Notes: generated from the sequence alone by a model not told the origin. 64,000 nt of DNA from Limnephilus marmoratus (GCA_917880885.1 OU862931.1:17092736-17156735); one strand, 5' to 3'. Shown: positions 42,051 to 53,520, counted from the first letter of the stretch. Program-made: numbers and translations.

Positions 42051-42580
42051 TTTACAATAACTCCACCCAGGAGGCCCTGAGGAAAATAATTTCCCTCAGG
42101 GCCTATGTCATCTGCGATGCTGTGTAGAGGGTCTTTTTGAGGAGAGGAAGGAATGAACATTGGTCTTAAAGAGACATGTTGTAGGAAGGAGGAAACACAG
42201 AGGCCGGCAAATCCTTTCACAGCCGAGCTGTTGAACACAAGAATGAGTCGAAGAAGCGACCCGTTCTCATGTGACAAGTGTCAACCGTGTACATATGTTG
42301 GGCACGCGTTTGGCGTGTTTCCCGACTATGCACCGGTGCCGAGGGGATCAATGACGCTAGTTCCTCGGAGCATCTTACATTGTAATACCGGTAGAACAAG
42401 GGCACTCCCACCCGACGCCTGTGCTCTAAAGAATGCAATCCGTCTGTTAAGATGGGAGAATCTATCAAACGGACCGCACGTTTTTGCACAGAGTCGAGGG
42501 TATTTTTCAGGTATTTAGGAGCTCCAGACCAGAGGTGGCTGCAAAATTCAACCGTGGGGAGCACTTGTACAATACAACAT
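42051..42580 (-). pseudogene. LINE C-terminus with family A-type 3' tail, copy 2
   Basis: On the minus strand 42564-42217 reads CSHLWSGAPKYLKNTLDSVQ, KRAVRLIDSP, PLFYRYYNVRCSEELASLIP and FDSFLCSTARL, the conserved C-terminal block of a Jockey/CR1-like LINE. About 50 bases after the coding part the 3' end becomes CAGGGCCTCCTGGGTGGAG and a poly-A (poly-T at about 42047-42054). This last 110 bases equals the 3' tail of the SINE-like family A. 5'-truncated. Confidence 0.8.
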
Positions 42581-42869
42581 TGAAAATATTTGGCGAATTA
42601 AGTACTAATTTTTGCCAATTTTTTATCACAATACTTTTGAATCGAACCTTCTTATTTTTCAATGCAATTTATTCATTTTAAAAACATTACAAAATTAAAA
42701 TTCAGATTTAAGCAATTTAAACTTCAATGAAACACAATCAGACTAACAGCAACAAAGCTTGCCGTCTAAATTGTGCTTCATTGATGTTAAACATATCGAT
42801 ATTCGAAGTTATTCTACTTAACAACAAGACAGCTCTCCTGAATGGCATGACCATTGGCAAGTTAGTTCT

Positions 42870-43352
42870 TATATTTTATCAAGTTACAAATTCTCCAAAA
42901 CAGGGCAATGAGAATACTTCGACGAAGTAGATTTTCAAAAATAATTAAAATGTTAAAGGAACTAAATTGGTTAACCGTGAAACAGATGCTGACCTTGAAC
43001 ACGATGGTTTTTATCCACAAAATATTGAACAACGTGTTACCAAAATACTTCTCAAATAAAATTGTATACCACAAGGACATTCACAGATATAACACAAGGA
43101 CGTGCAAACGAAATTAGGCTACAAAAAAGGACAAAGCGAATACGCATAACAGTTTACTGTACAAGGGAATGAAATTATATAACACACTACCAGAAACTTT
43201 AAAGTCAACACCAATTGGAAAGTTCAAGATGTATTGTAGGAGATACATAAAACTTGAAAAAATATAGTGAATATGAAATATTATAATTAATTAGAAATTT
43301 GTAAACTTAAATGTACAAATTACTAAAATAAAAATTATTATTATTATTATTA
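42870..43352 (+). pseudogene. LINE C-terminus with (ATT)n tail
   Basis: The frame LQILQNRAMRILRR leads into LKELNWLTVKQMLTLNTMVF and LPKYFSNKIVYHKDIHRYNT, the C-terminal end of a CR1/Jockey-like LINE. A frameshift near 43114 is followed by MKLYNTLPETLKSTPIGKFK and a stop at 43265. The tail is an (ATT)n microsatellite at 43336-43352. Confidence 0.8.
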
Positions 43353-43869
43353 TATCAAACATATATTTTCGGTTGTGCGTAACTGTCTGATATAACTCTG
43401 GTTCAATGAAATCAAATTTGTTTTGAATTTAAGAATTAATTTTAAAATTGGAACTGATTGTACTAAGAATTCTGACAAGCCACATGTCTAGAGTATATTT
43501 GTTTCCATAAATTTACTTTTTATGCGAAATTTTTGTTCAAATTTCTTAAAGTTAATCTTGACAAGAAAAACCAATTTTTTTTGATATTTTAGGGTCTGCG
43601 CTTTTAGCTAACATGCAATTAACAATCCTACAATTAACGTGCTGGTAAAACTATATTTTCCAAGTAAACGTTTAAAATCAAACCGTTTTATGAAAAGCTG
43701 CAACTGCCGATTATGAAAGTGGTGAGGAAGGATACGAGATATCAAAAAGATAACAAAAAATCCTTGGATATTCAGTGATAGTCACTATTAATAACTTAAA
43801 GCCATTTCAAACAATGACGCGAAAACCGAAATGAGGCGTTAATATAAGTCAATGATATCTCTATCTTCC
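43353..43869. other. No recognisable gene
   Basis: AT-rich DNA without motif or shared repeat. Confidence 0.45.
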
Positions 43870-44388
43870 CTACATATTATAAATTAAAGTCCCCCGCGTC
43901 GTCTGTCTGTATGTGTGTTCGCGATAAACTTGAAAACTACTGAACGGATTTTCATGCGGTTTTCACCAATAGATAGAGCGTTTCGTGAGGAAGGTTTAGG
44001 TATATAATTTGTCAAGAATTTGTGTAAATTGGTTGAAACATAACGATAATTGTTAGAAGTGTCGGAGAAAGTCAAGTCGCCTGGTAGCTTTCATCGAAAA
44101 CGCTGCCTAATATAACAAAAGGGATATAACAAAACAATGCATGGTGGGATATTCCTCTTTTATAGATCTACAAAAAAGTCCGCGAAGGCATATTATATAT
44201 TTACGGATAGCTTACTATACCCATTCTATCTTCTAAAAAAATGGTCACGTACATTGCGGTAATTGAAAAGTTATTTAGACGGCGGCGGCGGCGATCAAAG
44301 ACAGTGGTGGTTATAAAGGTTGGATAACCATCCAGTAGATGACGTTGTGTTTTATTAGCCACAGCAACGCGTGGCCGGGTCAGCTAGT
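43870..44388 (-). mobile_element. RTE/SINE-type unit (family F), reversed
   Basis: Begins CTACATATTATAAATTAAAG, contains TTCGCGATAAAC and GAACGGATTTTCATGCGG and ends GCGTGGCCGGGTCAGCTAGT. It aligns with 50320-50934 over most of its length. Confidence 0.75.
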
Positions 44389-44790
44389 TAATAATCAAAT
44401 AAGATATCAAAGATCTCGGAGTTATAATAGAATAAGTTGACGAAAACTTTATTTGAAAAGCTGGCGGTTAGCCAACTACTAAGTTTGAGAAACTTCGGAC
44501 CAATCTCACCCCCCTGGGAAGGTAAAACCCCACCCCGGGGTAAACGTTGTCCGTGACAGATGTACGGGGGAAATTGTATAATATATGCATGCAAATTGGA
44601 TTGGTCGGTGAATACCCAAATACTGACAGAGAAGAATTAAATGCCGCTACAAGTTTGATCGTGCTCAAACATGTACAGATTACTTAATGAGTCATTGAGT
44701 TTATGTAGAAGTGGAATGCTGTAATTTTACCAAATCATTATAATTTACATTTATTAATTCATTTAAACCGTAGTTAGGTAGGTACATAGG
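44389..44790. other. No recognisable gene
   Basis: No long frame or known repeat. Confidence 0.4.
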
Positions 44791-45320
44791 TTTTTGAAGT
44801 GAAAAGTTCGTTAGCACCGTTGTGATTTGAAACTCGATGAAACGGAAGCGAGCGACACTAAAAAGAGACAAACACATACATCTATAGGATTTAGCCTGCG
44901 AGAGAATGAGATAGCAATAAAATATTTATTTATTTCACGGGTACTCGGTTCCAATATAATACGATAAATCCACGGTCGCACGCAAGTCTACTTTCGTCTG
45001 GTCGTATAAAGCGCCTGACAAACCTTAGCCGCCAGACATTCAGCAGACCATTGTTCGAATCTTAGGAAATCCAAAAAAATATATATCCAATCTTCAAAAC
45101 CATCCAAAATGAACAGGCAAAGAAAACACAAAATCTAGCGACTCCGAAGAAGAAAACACAAATATTAATAGGATGACCAAATTTATAGAAAAAGGTACAC
45201 TGGAATTCGACGACAAAAATATGGAAAAAAACATCTTAAACATTGATTAAAAAAAGGTCTTCTTGGTCTCCCACTTTTGGAGGTTTCACTTCTACCGCGT
45301 GTGAATTGCACACACTGTTT
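44791..45320 (+). repeat. Dispersed repeat family B with internal insertion
   Basis: The left part (44791-44935) and right end (45283-45320, TTCACTTCTACCGCGTGTG) match 13480-13713. About 345 bases between them, starting near AATAAAATATTTATTTATTT at 44916, replace the middle of the family. The insert is unclassified. Confidence 0.6.
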
Positions 45321-47624
45321 TATTATAATAAATTATGTAGCGTGGGTACCTACCTATGAAATTACCTATGTTGTGGAGTACATTCAGTAACACATATATG
45401 TAGTGTCATTTAAAGAAATTCATTTAATTAATTGACTCTGGTTCCATCTAGCCAAACCAAATATTACGAGTATCAATGATTCAACCATTTTAAATATCGA
45501 AACCATTAAGATTATTATAATTAATAGTTTAGGTGTTAGGTCGTACACATTTCGATAAATCTATCTGTAAATAAACTCCGAAGGTACTGGATATAAGAAA
45601 GCTTAATTCCAAGTTCAATTTGTCACCATTATCGAAATACGCTTACGTCAAGTTTGGAGAAATTCTAATCTCCACCCAATCGCTCTTATCTTGTGGGATG
45701 TGCGGAATCGATTCTAGATTCCCGTGAACGGTGAATACTTCTGCCAACCGTTTACCGGAACTAAGCCGGAAGTAGTGGGTAATCACCCTGTTGATCCAAC
45801 GCCTTCCTGTATAAATGACTAGCGAGGCACTCGTTGCGAGCCAAGATGGCCGCCGATATAACTTTACCTTGAAGGTACACATGATGTGTTGCCTGTTATT
45901 GATTTACTAAATATTTTACATGAAAATTCTGAAAAACGATCAATTATATCGTGAGTAATTACTCCATCTAGGTATCTCTGAAATCAGCTGAACACTCTAT
46001 AGGTAACATTGAAGATGTCGATGATCAATGCAGAATCGTTAAGCAGTTGATTTGCTCTGTTTAATGGCGCATTTTGAAAGAAATAAGTTCTCGCTTTTGG
46101 AGCATAAAAAAGTGTGTGGGATCTCCCACGAGTATACGCGTTAGGGACATATAGGTTAATCTCCTTTAAAGCAGGTGGATTCAGTACGGGTACCGGAGAT
46201 CACCCTAAAAAAATGTTTCCCCAAAAATATTTTTCGGCGGGCTTCTAAGGTATTAAGATCGAGCATTATAATAATTTCGTTACATATCTTTTGTTTTTGA
46301 AATTTCAATTATCATTTTGCCACTATCTTTGCATGAATTCGACGAAAATATTATAATATTATAATAATATTATAATATAACAATGACGTTTTCGCTTTTA
46401 AGGCCACAATAACATTTTTAAGAATTGTGCCATTTTTATAGAAGGTGTAATAGATATCCAGGAATATTTTTGCATACTTAACTCAAAAATGTAATTTTTG
46501 ACTTGTGCCACTATTACCGCTCAGGTGCGTTAATAGTGGCACAAGTAGTTTTTGGTTGATTCGGATCGCAGCGCAAATAATACAATACATCGCAATACAC
46601 AATATAATTCTTGTAGGTAATTGATAATGTTTTACGCAAGATATATGAGATATTATTTGCGGCGGGTTTCCTATTTCTTTATTTCAAGGTTTCCTCTCCA
46701 ATCCGCAGTCACTGAATCGCTCTACTTCGCTTGTAGGAATTGTTTGCCAATATTTCAGAACCGTCTATCTGTGCCGAACTGTGGCTCGTTATAAAATCTC
46801 AATACAAAACGAGATCAATCTTCCTCGTGTGGTTGGTGAAGGTCAAAGTGGGATGCTGAGATTATTCAGCCAGTCGATGGCCTCAGGAATCACTTCGTTT
46901 AGCACAGATATACCTCCGGGAAACTGACGAATACCAAAATAAATTTCCAAAAATCCTCCTTATGTCTGATGAGTAAAACTACATATATTCTGAAAAGGAC
47001 CTTACTACACGAACCTAACCCAACCCAACCTACTCTTTTCGAAAATGTATTATTGTTCTTCTGGTAATTTATAAGAGAAACATTTGGTGTGTAATAGTAT
47101 TGGGCAAAATTAGTGTTTAGTTTAGGACATACTATGGTGTAGGAAGTCTAGTACGATTTTCAGTTAAGAAAGAGTATTTATCTTTTTCTTTCATAATTCG
47201 GATTATTGAATTTATCACAACTAAGACTGATTGAAAAATTTGAAGAATTCATCAATTTCATCAAATATTTGGAGATAATTTTCATGTTCTGTGAATGTTT
47301 TATTGAAGTTCGGTGATTATTTCCGTATAATGATATAATAACATAATTTGAATAGAACTTACACAGATCTTGAAAATGAACTTCAAATATTTGATGAATT
47401 GTTCAAATTTTTTTAAAACAACCCGTCCTAAGTTTTTAATGTAGAAACATGTACGAGTATATATTAATTTATTTATTTTGTTTCTACTTTAAAATTACAT
47501 CTATCCACATTATGATTATTTCCTGTTTTGTAATACAGATAATCTCCTGTGTACAATGTAATGATGACGATGATTTCATGTATCACTTCTAAAAGCAATT
47601 TTAGGCGTATAAATAAATAAATAC
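45321..47624. other. Mostly featureless; one exon-like segment and one hairpin
   Basis: Bases 45643-45885 are GC-richer with two overlapping open minus-strand frames. A hairpin at 46501-46548 pairs CTTGTGCCACTATTA with TAATAGTGGCACAAG. Bases 46340-46378 are a self-complementary TATTATAA run. The rest shows no gene. Confidence 0.4.
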
Positions 47625-47705
47625 AGCGGAGCCAATATCTTTTCTGATTTTTCTGTCTCCAGATTTCGATTGAGTTTCGCTAATATTGTCTTCATTTAAT
47701 TAAAT
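47625..47705 (+). mobile_element. SINE family E, 3' fragment
   Basis: GGAGCCAATATCTTTTCTG through GTTTCGCTAATATTGTCTTC and ATTTAATTAAAT equals the body and tail of the copies at 24.1 and 40.3 kb. The tRNA-like head is missing except for the last bases. Confidence 0.75.
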
Positions 47706-47770
47706 AAATACACATAAATAAAATAGATACAGAAAATCATTTTAGAGAGGTTCTTGCTTGTGTATTAAGT

Positions 47771-48351
47771 GAGGGGTGTAGAATCAAATGCAGTATTCTC
47801 CACTTTTTTTCAAAAATGGACTATTGATGCAACTTTCTTAATGATTCACTCTTTTACCTAGAAAAGCAGTTATTTGGCATTAAAACCAACTCTTTATGCT
47901 TTAAAAATCCATTTTAAAAACTGCGTTAGTATCAAAGGCAGCAATCTCCAACGCACTTAAGAAACAAAACCAGCATTCTCCAATTTGACCAATAGTAAGC
48001 TTCCATTTGATCACGTGACAACATGGCCGCCCATACAAAATTTTATGAGCATGTGTTGAATCTGTCGCTCTAATTTTACTGTTTTAAATAGTTCGGAGTG
48101 GATTTAGAAATAAAAACAAGATGCCAGTGTGATTATGGACTCTCACCCTTCATCCGTGCCCAAGAAAAACGCAAGGAAGAAGTCAAGGAATAAACTATTT
48201 CTACTTTGGAAATTATAATAGATAAGCAGTTTCCCTTTTTGAATAAAATTATTAACTTATAAATGTGTGAGAATTGTTGAAATAAATTTTTTTTTTGGTT
48301 TTCTTAAAATAACACTTTTTGGAGAATGCTACCTTTGATTCTATACCCCTC
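47771..48351. mobile_element. 581-bp TIR element with AAGT duplication
   Basis: GAGGGGTGTAGAATCAAATG and the complement of the right end (GAGGGGTATAGAATCAAAGG) pair over about 38 bases. AAGT flanks both ends (47767-47770 and 48352-48355). A small ATG frame at 48135-48215 encodes a lysine/arginine-rich peptide (VPKKNARKKSRNK), possibly the first exon of a lost transposase. The superfamily is not assigned. Confidence 0.75.
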
Positions 48352-48355
48352 AAGT

Positions 48356-48954
48356 CCTGTATCTAGGACTACTGCGGGGTAAGGGGGGGAGGGGGCGAAG
48401 CTGGCGGGTGTTCCAAACTTTTCGAAGCAATTTAAATTAGTATCATGTGCACAAATACATACATTCAAACATGAGCTCTTTAGAATGATTTTCCTATACC
48501 CATTTATGATTAATAAAACGTTCAGAAGTTGAGAATCGCCAAGGTCGGCAAACCAGATATGGATTACCATGACAGATGAAAAATAGCAGCTCGATTACAA
48601 TTAGATATCGACAATGTCACAATAAATGCGTCAGAAACCATATTATGTACCTACATGGCAAGCTATGATACATAAAGTAAAGAAAACATTATTTCCAAAC
48701 TTAGGTGAAACTGATGATGTAATGTAAAAGATATATACATAGAATCCAGAAGGATGTTATGGTGGCCTTGTGACTTGACTTCATGTTCACATGTACTTGC
48801 ACAAATAATGCACAGTCATGGCACTTTGTGTACATTCCATCCAGCTGTGTCACTTTAAGTAGGTAAAATAAGTTAAAATAGTTCAAGGATACAAATATTA
48901 CATCTACGAAGCGAATGGATGTGGTGGATTGTATAGCTTTAAATTTACAATTAA
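48356..48954. other. No recognisable gene
   Basis: Minus-strand frames at 48304-48570 and 48701-48970 are open but motif-free. Nothing else recognised. Confidence 0.4.
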
Positions 48955-49626
48955 CCACTGGAGCGATCACGCGAATTTAATAAATTTGCTTCGATTGCTT
49001 GAGATTTCCCAGATGGTGATTTTTAAAATTTTTCGTCAACATTAAAAAAATCATACCTTAAAATTTTGACATTGAGACATAAAAACTTATCATACTGCTA
49101 TATAGCCAATGAAATAACCTGTATTTTACCGTTTATCTCATATTTGTAAGATTTATGAAAAAAAATATAAAAAAATCGTAAAATTTATAATCTTGCGAAT
49201 CCTGGGTGTTTTTTTACTTGAAACTGCCGTGAGGAATACTTATTCGGGTCAACATAGAATATTTTCGGTTTCTGTATATTGTCTGTGGTATACTTGATAA
49301 TTAAAGGTGCATATCTATGGAAAAAGGACTTAATTTTTTTCGTAAACAGCTGTTCCAAAAATTCGGCGGGAAAAAAATATTTCAAAAATTTATTTTTAAC
49401 ATTGTTCTAAAATAGTCTACGAAGTTTAGATTTGCGACATCTATGGTCATAATAGATAAAGCATTTCAATAGCTCCGTGTTAAAATAAACGGCTGGCGCA
49501 GGAAGTGTTTTAAATAATTACAATAAATGTTTTAAGAATGGCAGGAAAATGTGGTCCATTTTTGGACCGAAATCAATCGCAGAAAAATAAAAGTGGTCCA
49601 TTTTTCGACCGAAATCGCTCCAGTGG
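48955..49626 (+). mobile_element. TIR element family G, copy 1 (672 bp)
   Basis: Starts CCACTGGAGCGATCACG and ends ATCGCTCCAGTGG. The interior includes a pair of short repeats with GTGGTCCATTTTT. Copy 2 at 49889 is the same element reversed. No transposase and no clear target duplication. Confidence 0.75.
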
Positions 49627-49888
49627 TTTTAAACAAAGATAACAATAAAAAATAAAGTATGATGTAATATTTTTTTTCAATATAATATAACTAAAATTAT
49701 ATCGTTTATTTATTTATATTATAAAGCGGGTTGATATCGCAGTGGCTTTATTGATTTCAACATACTTCTTTCAACATTTTCAGTGAAATTAAAGAAGTAC
49801 TAGACTTATATACTATAAAGGCAAGCATTTATATATAAACGGATCGTAAAGTATACAGTTAACAGTTGAACTTTAATTAAAACTTTAG

Positions 49889-51120
49889 CCACTGGAGCGA
49901 TTATGGTAAAAATAGGATCACTTTTATGTTTCTGCGATTGATAGGGGTCCAAATTTGGACCACATTTTCCTACCATTTATATACATTTATTGTAATTATT
50001 TAAAACATTTACATGGCCAAGCATTTAATTTAAAACGAAGCTATTGAAATGCTTTATCTTTTATGACTATTTTACAACGATGTTAAAAATAAATTTTTAA
50101 AATATTTTTTTCACGCCGAATTTTTGATCAGCTGTTAGGTCTTTCTTGCACCTTTCATTGTCAAGTATACCACAGAAAGCATACAAAAATCGAAAATATT
50201 CTATGTTGAATCGAATAAGTACCCCTCACGGCAGTTTCAAAGTAACAAACACGCAGGAAACGTGCGGTTATAATTTTTACGATTTTTTTTTGTATATATA
50301 TTTTTTAAATCCTACAAATCTCTACATATTATAAATTAAAGTCCCAAGCGTCGTCTTTCTGTCTGTCTGTTCGCGATAAACTCGAAAACTACTGAACGGA
50401 TTTTCATGCGGTTTTCACCAATAGATAGAGTGTTTCGTGAGGAAGGTTTAGGTATGTAATTTGTCAAGGATTTTTGTAAATTGGTTGAAACATAGTGTCG
50501 GAAAAAGTCAAGCCGCCCGGTAGCTTTCATCGAAAACGCTGCCTTATCCTTTTGGGATATAACAAAAAAATGCATGGTAGTATATTCCTCTTTTATAGAT
50601 CTACAAAAAAGTCCGCGAAGGCATATATCTATCTTTTACGGATAGCTTACTATACCCATTCTATCTTCTAAAAAAATGGTCACGTACATCGCGGTAATTG
50701 AAAAGTTATTTAGACAGATACAGTATTTATTAATCCTTTTTAACTTAAATACGTTAGTTACCCCTATAATCTTTCACACCATCTCTACGTTTTATAAATT
50801 AAAGTCCTCCGCGGCATCTGTCTGTCTCTTCGCGATAAACTCAAAGACGGCGGTGGTTATATAGGTTGGATAACCATCCAGTAGATGACGTTGTGTTTTA
50901 TTAACCACAGCAACGCGTGGCCGGGTCAGCTAGTATGAGATAAACGGTAAAATACGGGTTAATTCATTGGCTATATAGCACTATCATAAGTTTTTATATC
51001 TTCACGCTTAAATTTGAAGGTACGTTTTTTTAATGTTGGCGAAAAATTTAAAAAATGATCTTCTGGGAAATCTCGAGCAATCGAGGCAAACTTATTTATT
51101 TCGCGTGGTCGCTCCAGTGG
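49889..51120 (-). mobile_element. TIR element family G, copy 2, interrupted by family F
   Basis: CCACTGGAGCGATTATGG at the left and GTCGCTCCAGTGG at the right frame a copy that aligns, reversed, with 48955-49626 (for example TATCGTATTTTACC-type end regions and GGCTATATAGC). It is split by a 615-base family F unit at 50320-50934. The two family G copies are separated by 262 bases and form a large interrupted inverted repeat. Confidence 0.75.
50320..50934 (-). mobile_element. RTE/SINE-type unit (family F), nested, composite
   Basis: Begins CTCTACATATTATAAATTAA and ends GCGTGGCCGGGTCAGCTAGT. A second unit start (CTCTACGTTTTATAAATTAA) lies at about 50790, so it is two units joined. It was inserted into family G between CAAAT and ATGAG, as the uninterrupted copy shows. 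Confidence 0.8.
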
Positions 51121-51477
51121 ATTGATCAAAATCTAATAATATGAAGAAGTAGAAATGTCAAATAAACTTACTTTCGTAATGGGATTAAAGCAGTCCTTCT
51201 GTAGTACTCTCCGCGGGGGAGGATTTTTGGAAAATCGGCGAATAGAAAACTCGAAAAGAATGGCAACAAAGAAATAGAAAAAATCAAATAAAACGCCATG
51301 CGGATTCATAAAAAGAATAACGTCCCTCGGATTCGGATGAAATGCGTCGTAAATTTGAGGGAGGCATTTGTATAGAGGCCACTCCTGGCCGTATGGATGG
51401 GACTTGGGATACCAAGAAGATTGCAAGCGTACAACGCTATATTGAACACCATACTTGCTTTTTTAAAGTACGAGGCA
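51121..51477. other. Unassigned, adjoins a LINE fragment
   Basis: May include decayed upstream parts of the LINE at 51478, but no reverse-transcriptase block can be read with confidence. Confidence 0.35.
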
Positions 51478-51601
51478 AGTGTCGATGGTATTAAGCAAGG
51501 CTGCCTAATTTTACCGTTGTTATTCAATCTGTACATGGTAGGGAAGAATTGAAGAGGTTGTCTTGGGCACGAAAATGAAAAATCTGAAAGTATGTGTAAG
51601 T

Positions 51602-51645
51602 TGTAAAACGCTGATGATACAGTTCTGTATCATCAGCGTTTTACA
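51602..51645. repeat. Perfect 21-bp palindrome in LINE coding sequence
   Basis: TGTAAAACGCTGATGATACAG (51602-51622) is exactly reverse-complemented at 51625-51645, with TT between. The left arm encodes the catalytic aspartates of the reverse transcriptase, so the right arm is an inverted duplication of that coding stretch. Confidence 0.9.
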
Positions 51646-51917
51646 GATCTATTGTCTCTTATTGTCTAGGATAAATGAAGTACGTGTGAAGAATGGGTTT
51701 ATGATGAATGAAAGTAAATCTAAAGTCGTGGAGTTTGTAAAACAGCACGAAAAGAGTGTGCAATATAGTTGTGATTGTGAACTCTTGGAGGAGGTGGTTT
51801 AATTTGTGTTTTTGGGAAGCATTATAATTCATATTTATGGGAAGTATCTTTTACTTCCATATCTCTATCAAGCTTTCTTAAGCTTGATAGGGATATTGAA
51901 AGAAGGGTAAATGCAAA

Positions 51918-52522
51918 TTAACCCTCGACCCGTCGCGTGGGGTCTTAAAAGCCCAGGTTTTACAGAAATGCTAATTATGTTAATTTTAAATGTTCCCACT
52001 GATTTCTTACTTTAGGTAGTTTCCTAGAAGGGACTATACTTGACGCAAGCGCCGAGAAAATTTAATTTGCGAATGTGCGATGTGAGATACAGACTTGTGT
52101 TTCGGCGTGAGGCTAAAAAAATCAACAAAATACCATGAAAAATCAAGTTTATATGTTTTTTTTTATTGTATTTTGTTGATTTTTTTGTTGTAATAATAAT
52201 AAGTCTATATCAACCTCAAATAGTTATGAGTTTGATGGAAATTGGTAAGATTTTTTTTTAAAGTTTTCTATTAAAAAATATGATTCAAAATTTCAAAAAA
52301 ATGTTCCTTGTTGATTTTTAAGCTCTTGCATTGAAAATAAATAACTAATTTTTAACATTTCTTTTTATTTCAAAGCAATCATTATCACCTGACTGTAATC
52401 AGTTAAAATAACATATAAAATGTATGCTACAACAACAATTTAATCATATTTATTTTTGGGGTCCTAAGCGACCCCATGCGACACCTCGCGTTACAAAAAA
52501 GGCGCGACGGGCGGAGGGTTAA
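51918..52522. mobile_element. piggyBac-like MITE, about 605 bp
   Basis: TTAACCCTCGACCCGTCGCG at the left and the complement of CGCGACGGGCGGAGGGTTAA at the right are both bounded by TTAA. The interior has no transposase. Insertion into the LINE coding region, with TTAA at both edges, supports a piggyBac-type origin. It is not similar in sequence to the 720-bp TTAA family. Confidence 0.8.
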
Positions 52523-52575
52523 ATAAAAATTCATTAACAGAGGACTGAAGGCGATTGGAACCAATAATGCAAAAG

Positions 52576-53039
52576 TGAGTACACTTCTCAAGAAGGTGGC
52601 CTTCGTGATTTCGTTCTTTCTAGCTGCGAAAAAGCTTACTTTGTACCTGCGTTTACTGTAGTTTGAGGCTAGTTTTTTCATACGATTAAAGAAGAAAACA
52701 GTAAATCAATTTTAACTCTAACCAGAAAAGGATGTATGGCTTCTAAACACCAAATGGTTAAGTTCAATTGGAGAAAATAATTATAATTCGTTTTTAATAT
52801 CAGATGGTATACATTTACCAAAATGGTTAAGGTCGTCCAACATCCGTCTAGTATCCGTGTCCCCGGCAGTTATTAAAAGCCGGCCGGGGTAATAAAATAA
52901 TAATAAAATATTTGATGAAAAGCCCACCCCCTTCCCAATCCACTTCTTTCCGGGCGGTTGGGCTGATGAGATTCTTTGGAACAGTTTTGTGTTTATTATG
53001 TATTCCGGGGAAGTTCTTGAGACTTGATTGAGTCAGGCT
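52576..53039. other. No recognisable gene
   Basis: No motif-bearing frame. A GC-rich patch AAAGCCGGCCGGGG lies near 52877-52890. Confidence 0.4.
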
Positions 53040-53291
53040 CGATATCCTTCTAAGGGAACTTGGTATGGTCCTGCCACGGAAAGCTGTGTTTCTCCGCCCT
53101 ATCTTTTTGTTAAATGCGTAATTTGTGGGTCAATGGAGGTATTACCACAAACCTTTCAGCGACACTATAGCACACATTTTGATTTAGATAGTATGTACTT
53201 GTATGAGTTTCCAATAAATAAACGTGAATTAAGTAGTATCAAATTTCTGAAAAATATTCGAGCTAGACTGGTGTCTAAACTCGAAAAATGA
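53031..53291 (+). other. Open frame with a C2H2 zinc-finger-like motif
   Basis: An open frame with no in-frame ATG at its start follows GAGTCAG (53030-53036), which could serve as a splice acceptor. It encodes CVICGSMEVLPQTFQRHYSTH, a C-x2-C-x12-H-x3-H arrangement, and ends at a TGA (53289-53291) after a basic tail KFLKNIRARLVSKLEK. It may be a last exon of a host gene or a transposon protein remnant. I do not recognise the family. Confidence 0.35.
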
Positions 53292-53320
53292 AATTATTAA
53301 TAAAATCAGAGTGCGCAATT

Positions 53321-53520
53321 CGGTGACCGGACAACTCAGAATGAAACCAACTCAGAAGCACCTCAGAAAGGTCACTCACTAAGAGTGATGATAAAAAAAT
53401 GGTTAAATAGGTTAAGTTAGGTTAGGGTTACCGGCTATTTTAAAATTATTTTTTCATAGCTTTTAATGACGTTTCTGAGGTGTTTCTGAGTTGGTTTCAT
53501 TCTGAGTTGGCGTGGAACCG
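53321..53520. mobile_element. MITE (same family as 16.9 kb), 200 bp
   Basis: CGGTGACCGGACAACTCAG and the complement of CTGAGTTGGCGTGGAACCG are the ends. AACTCAGAATGAAACCAACTC occurs in both arms. GCAATT flanks both sides (53315-53320 and 53522-53527). It sits in a family B repeat end (GCAATTCACACGCGGTAGA at 53522). Confidence 0.7.

Larger units (their letters stand above)
51478..52575 (+). pseudogene. LINE reverse-transcriptase region (GTTA-tailed family), copy 3, split by a MITE
   Basis: VDGIKQGCLILPLLFNLYM is the reverse-transcriptase box with Q-G-C-x-L-x-P-L-L-F-N. About 25 codons later GCTGATGATACAGTTCTG encodes ADDTVL, the palm catalytic box. NGFMMNESKSKVVEF and RDIERRVNA follow. After a piggyBac-like MITE (51918-52522) INRGLKAIGTNN resumes. 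Frameshifts and stops are frequent. It carries the part upstream of copies 1 and 2, which ties all three to one family. Confidence 0.8.

Noticed and set aside
52965..52990. CTGATGAGATTC as a hammerhead core
   Set aside because: No GAAA follows and no stem II can be drawn.
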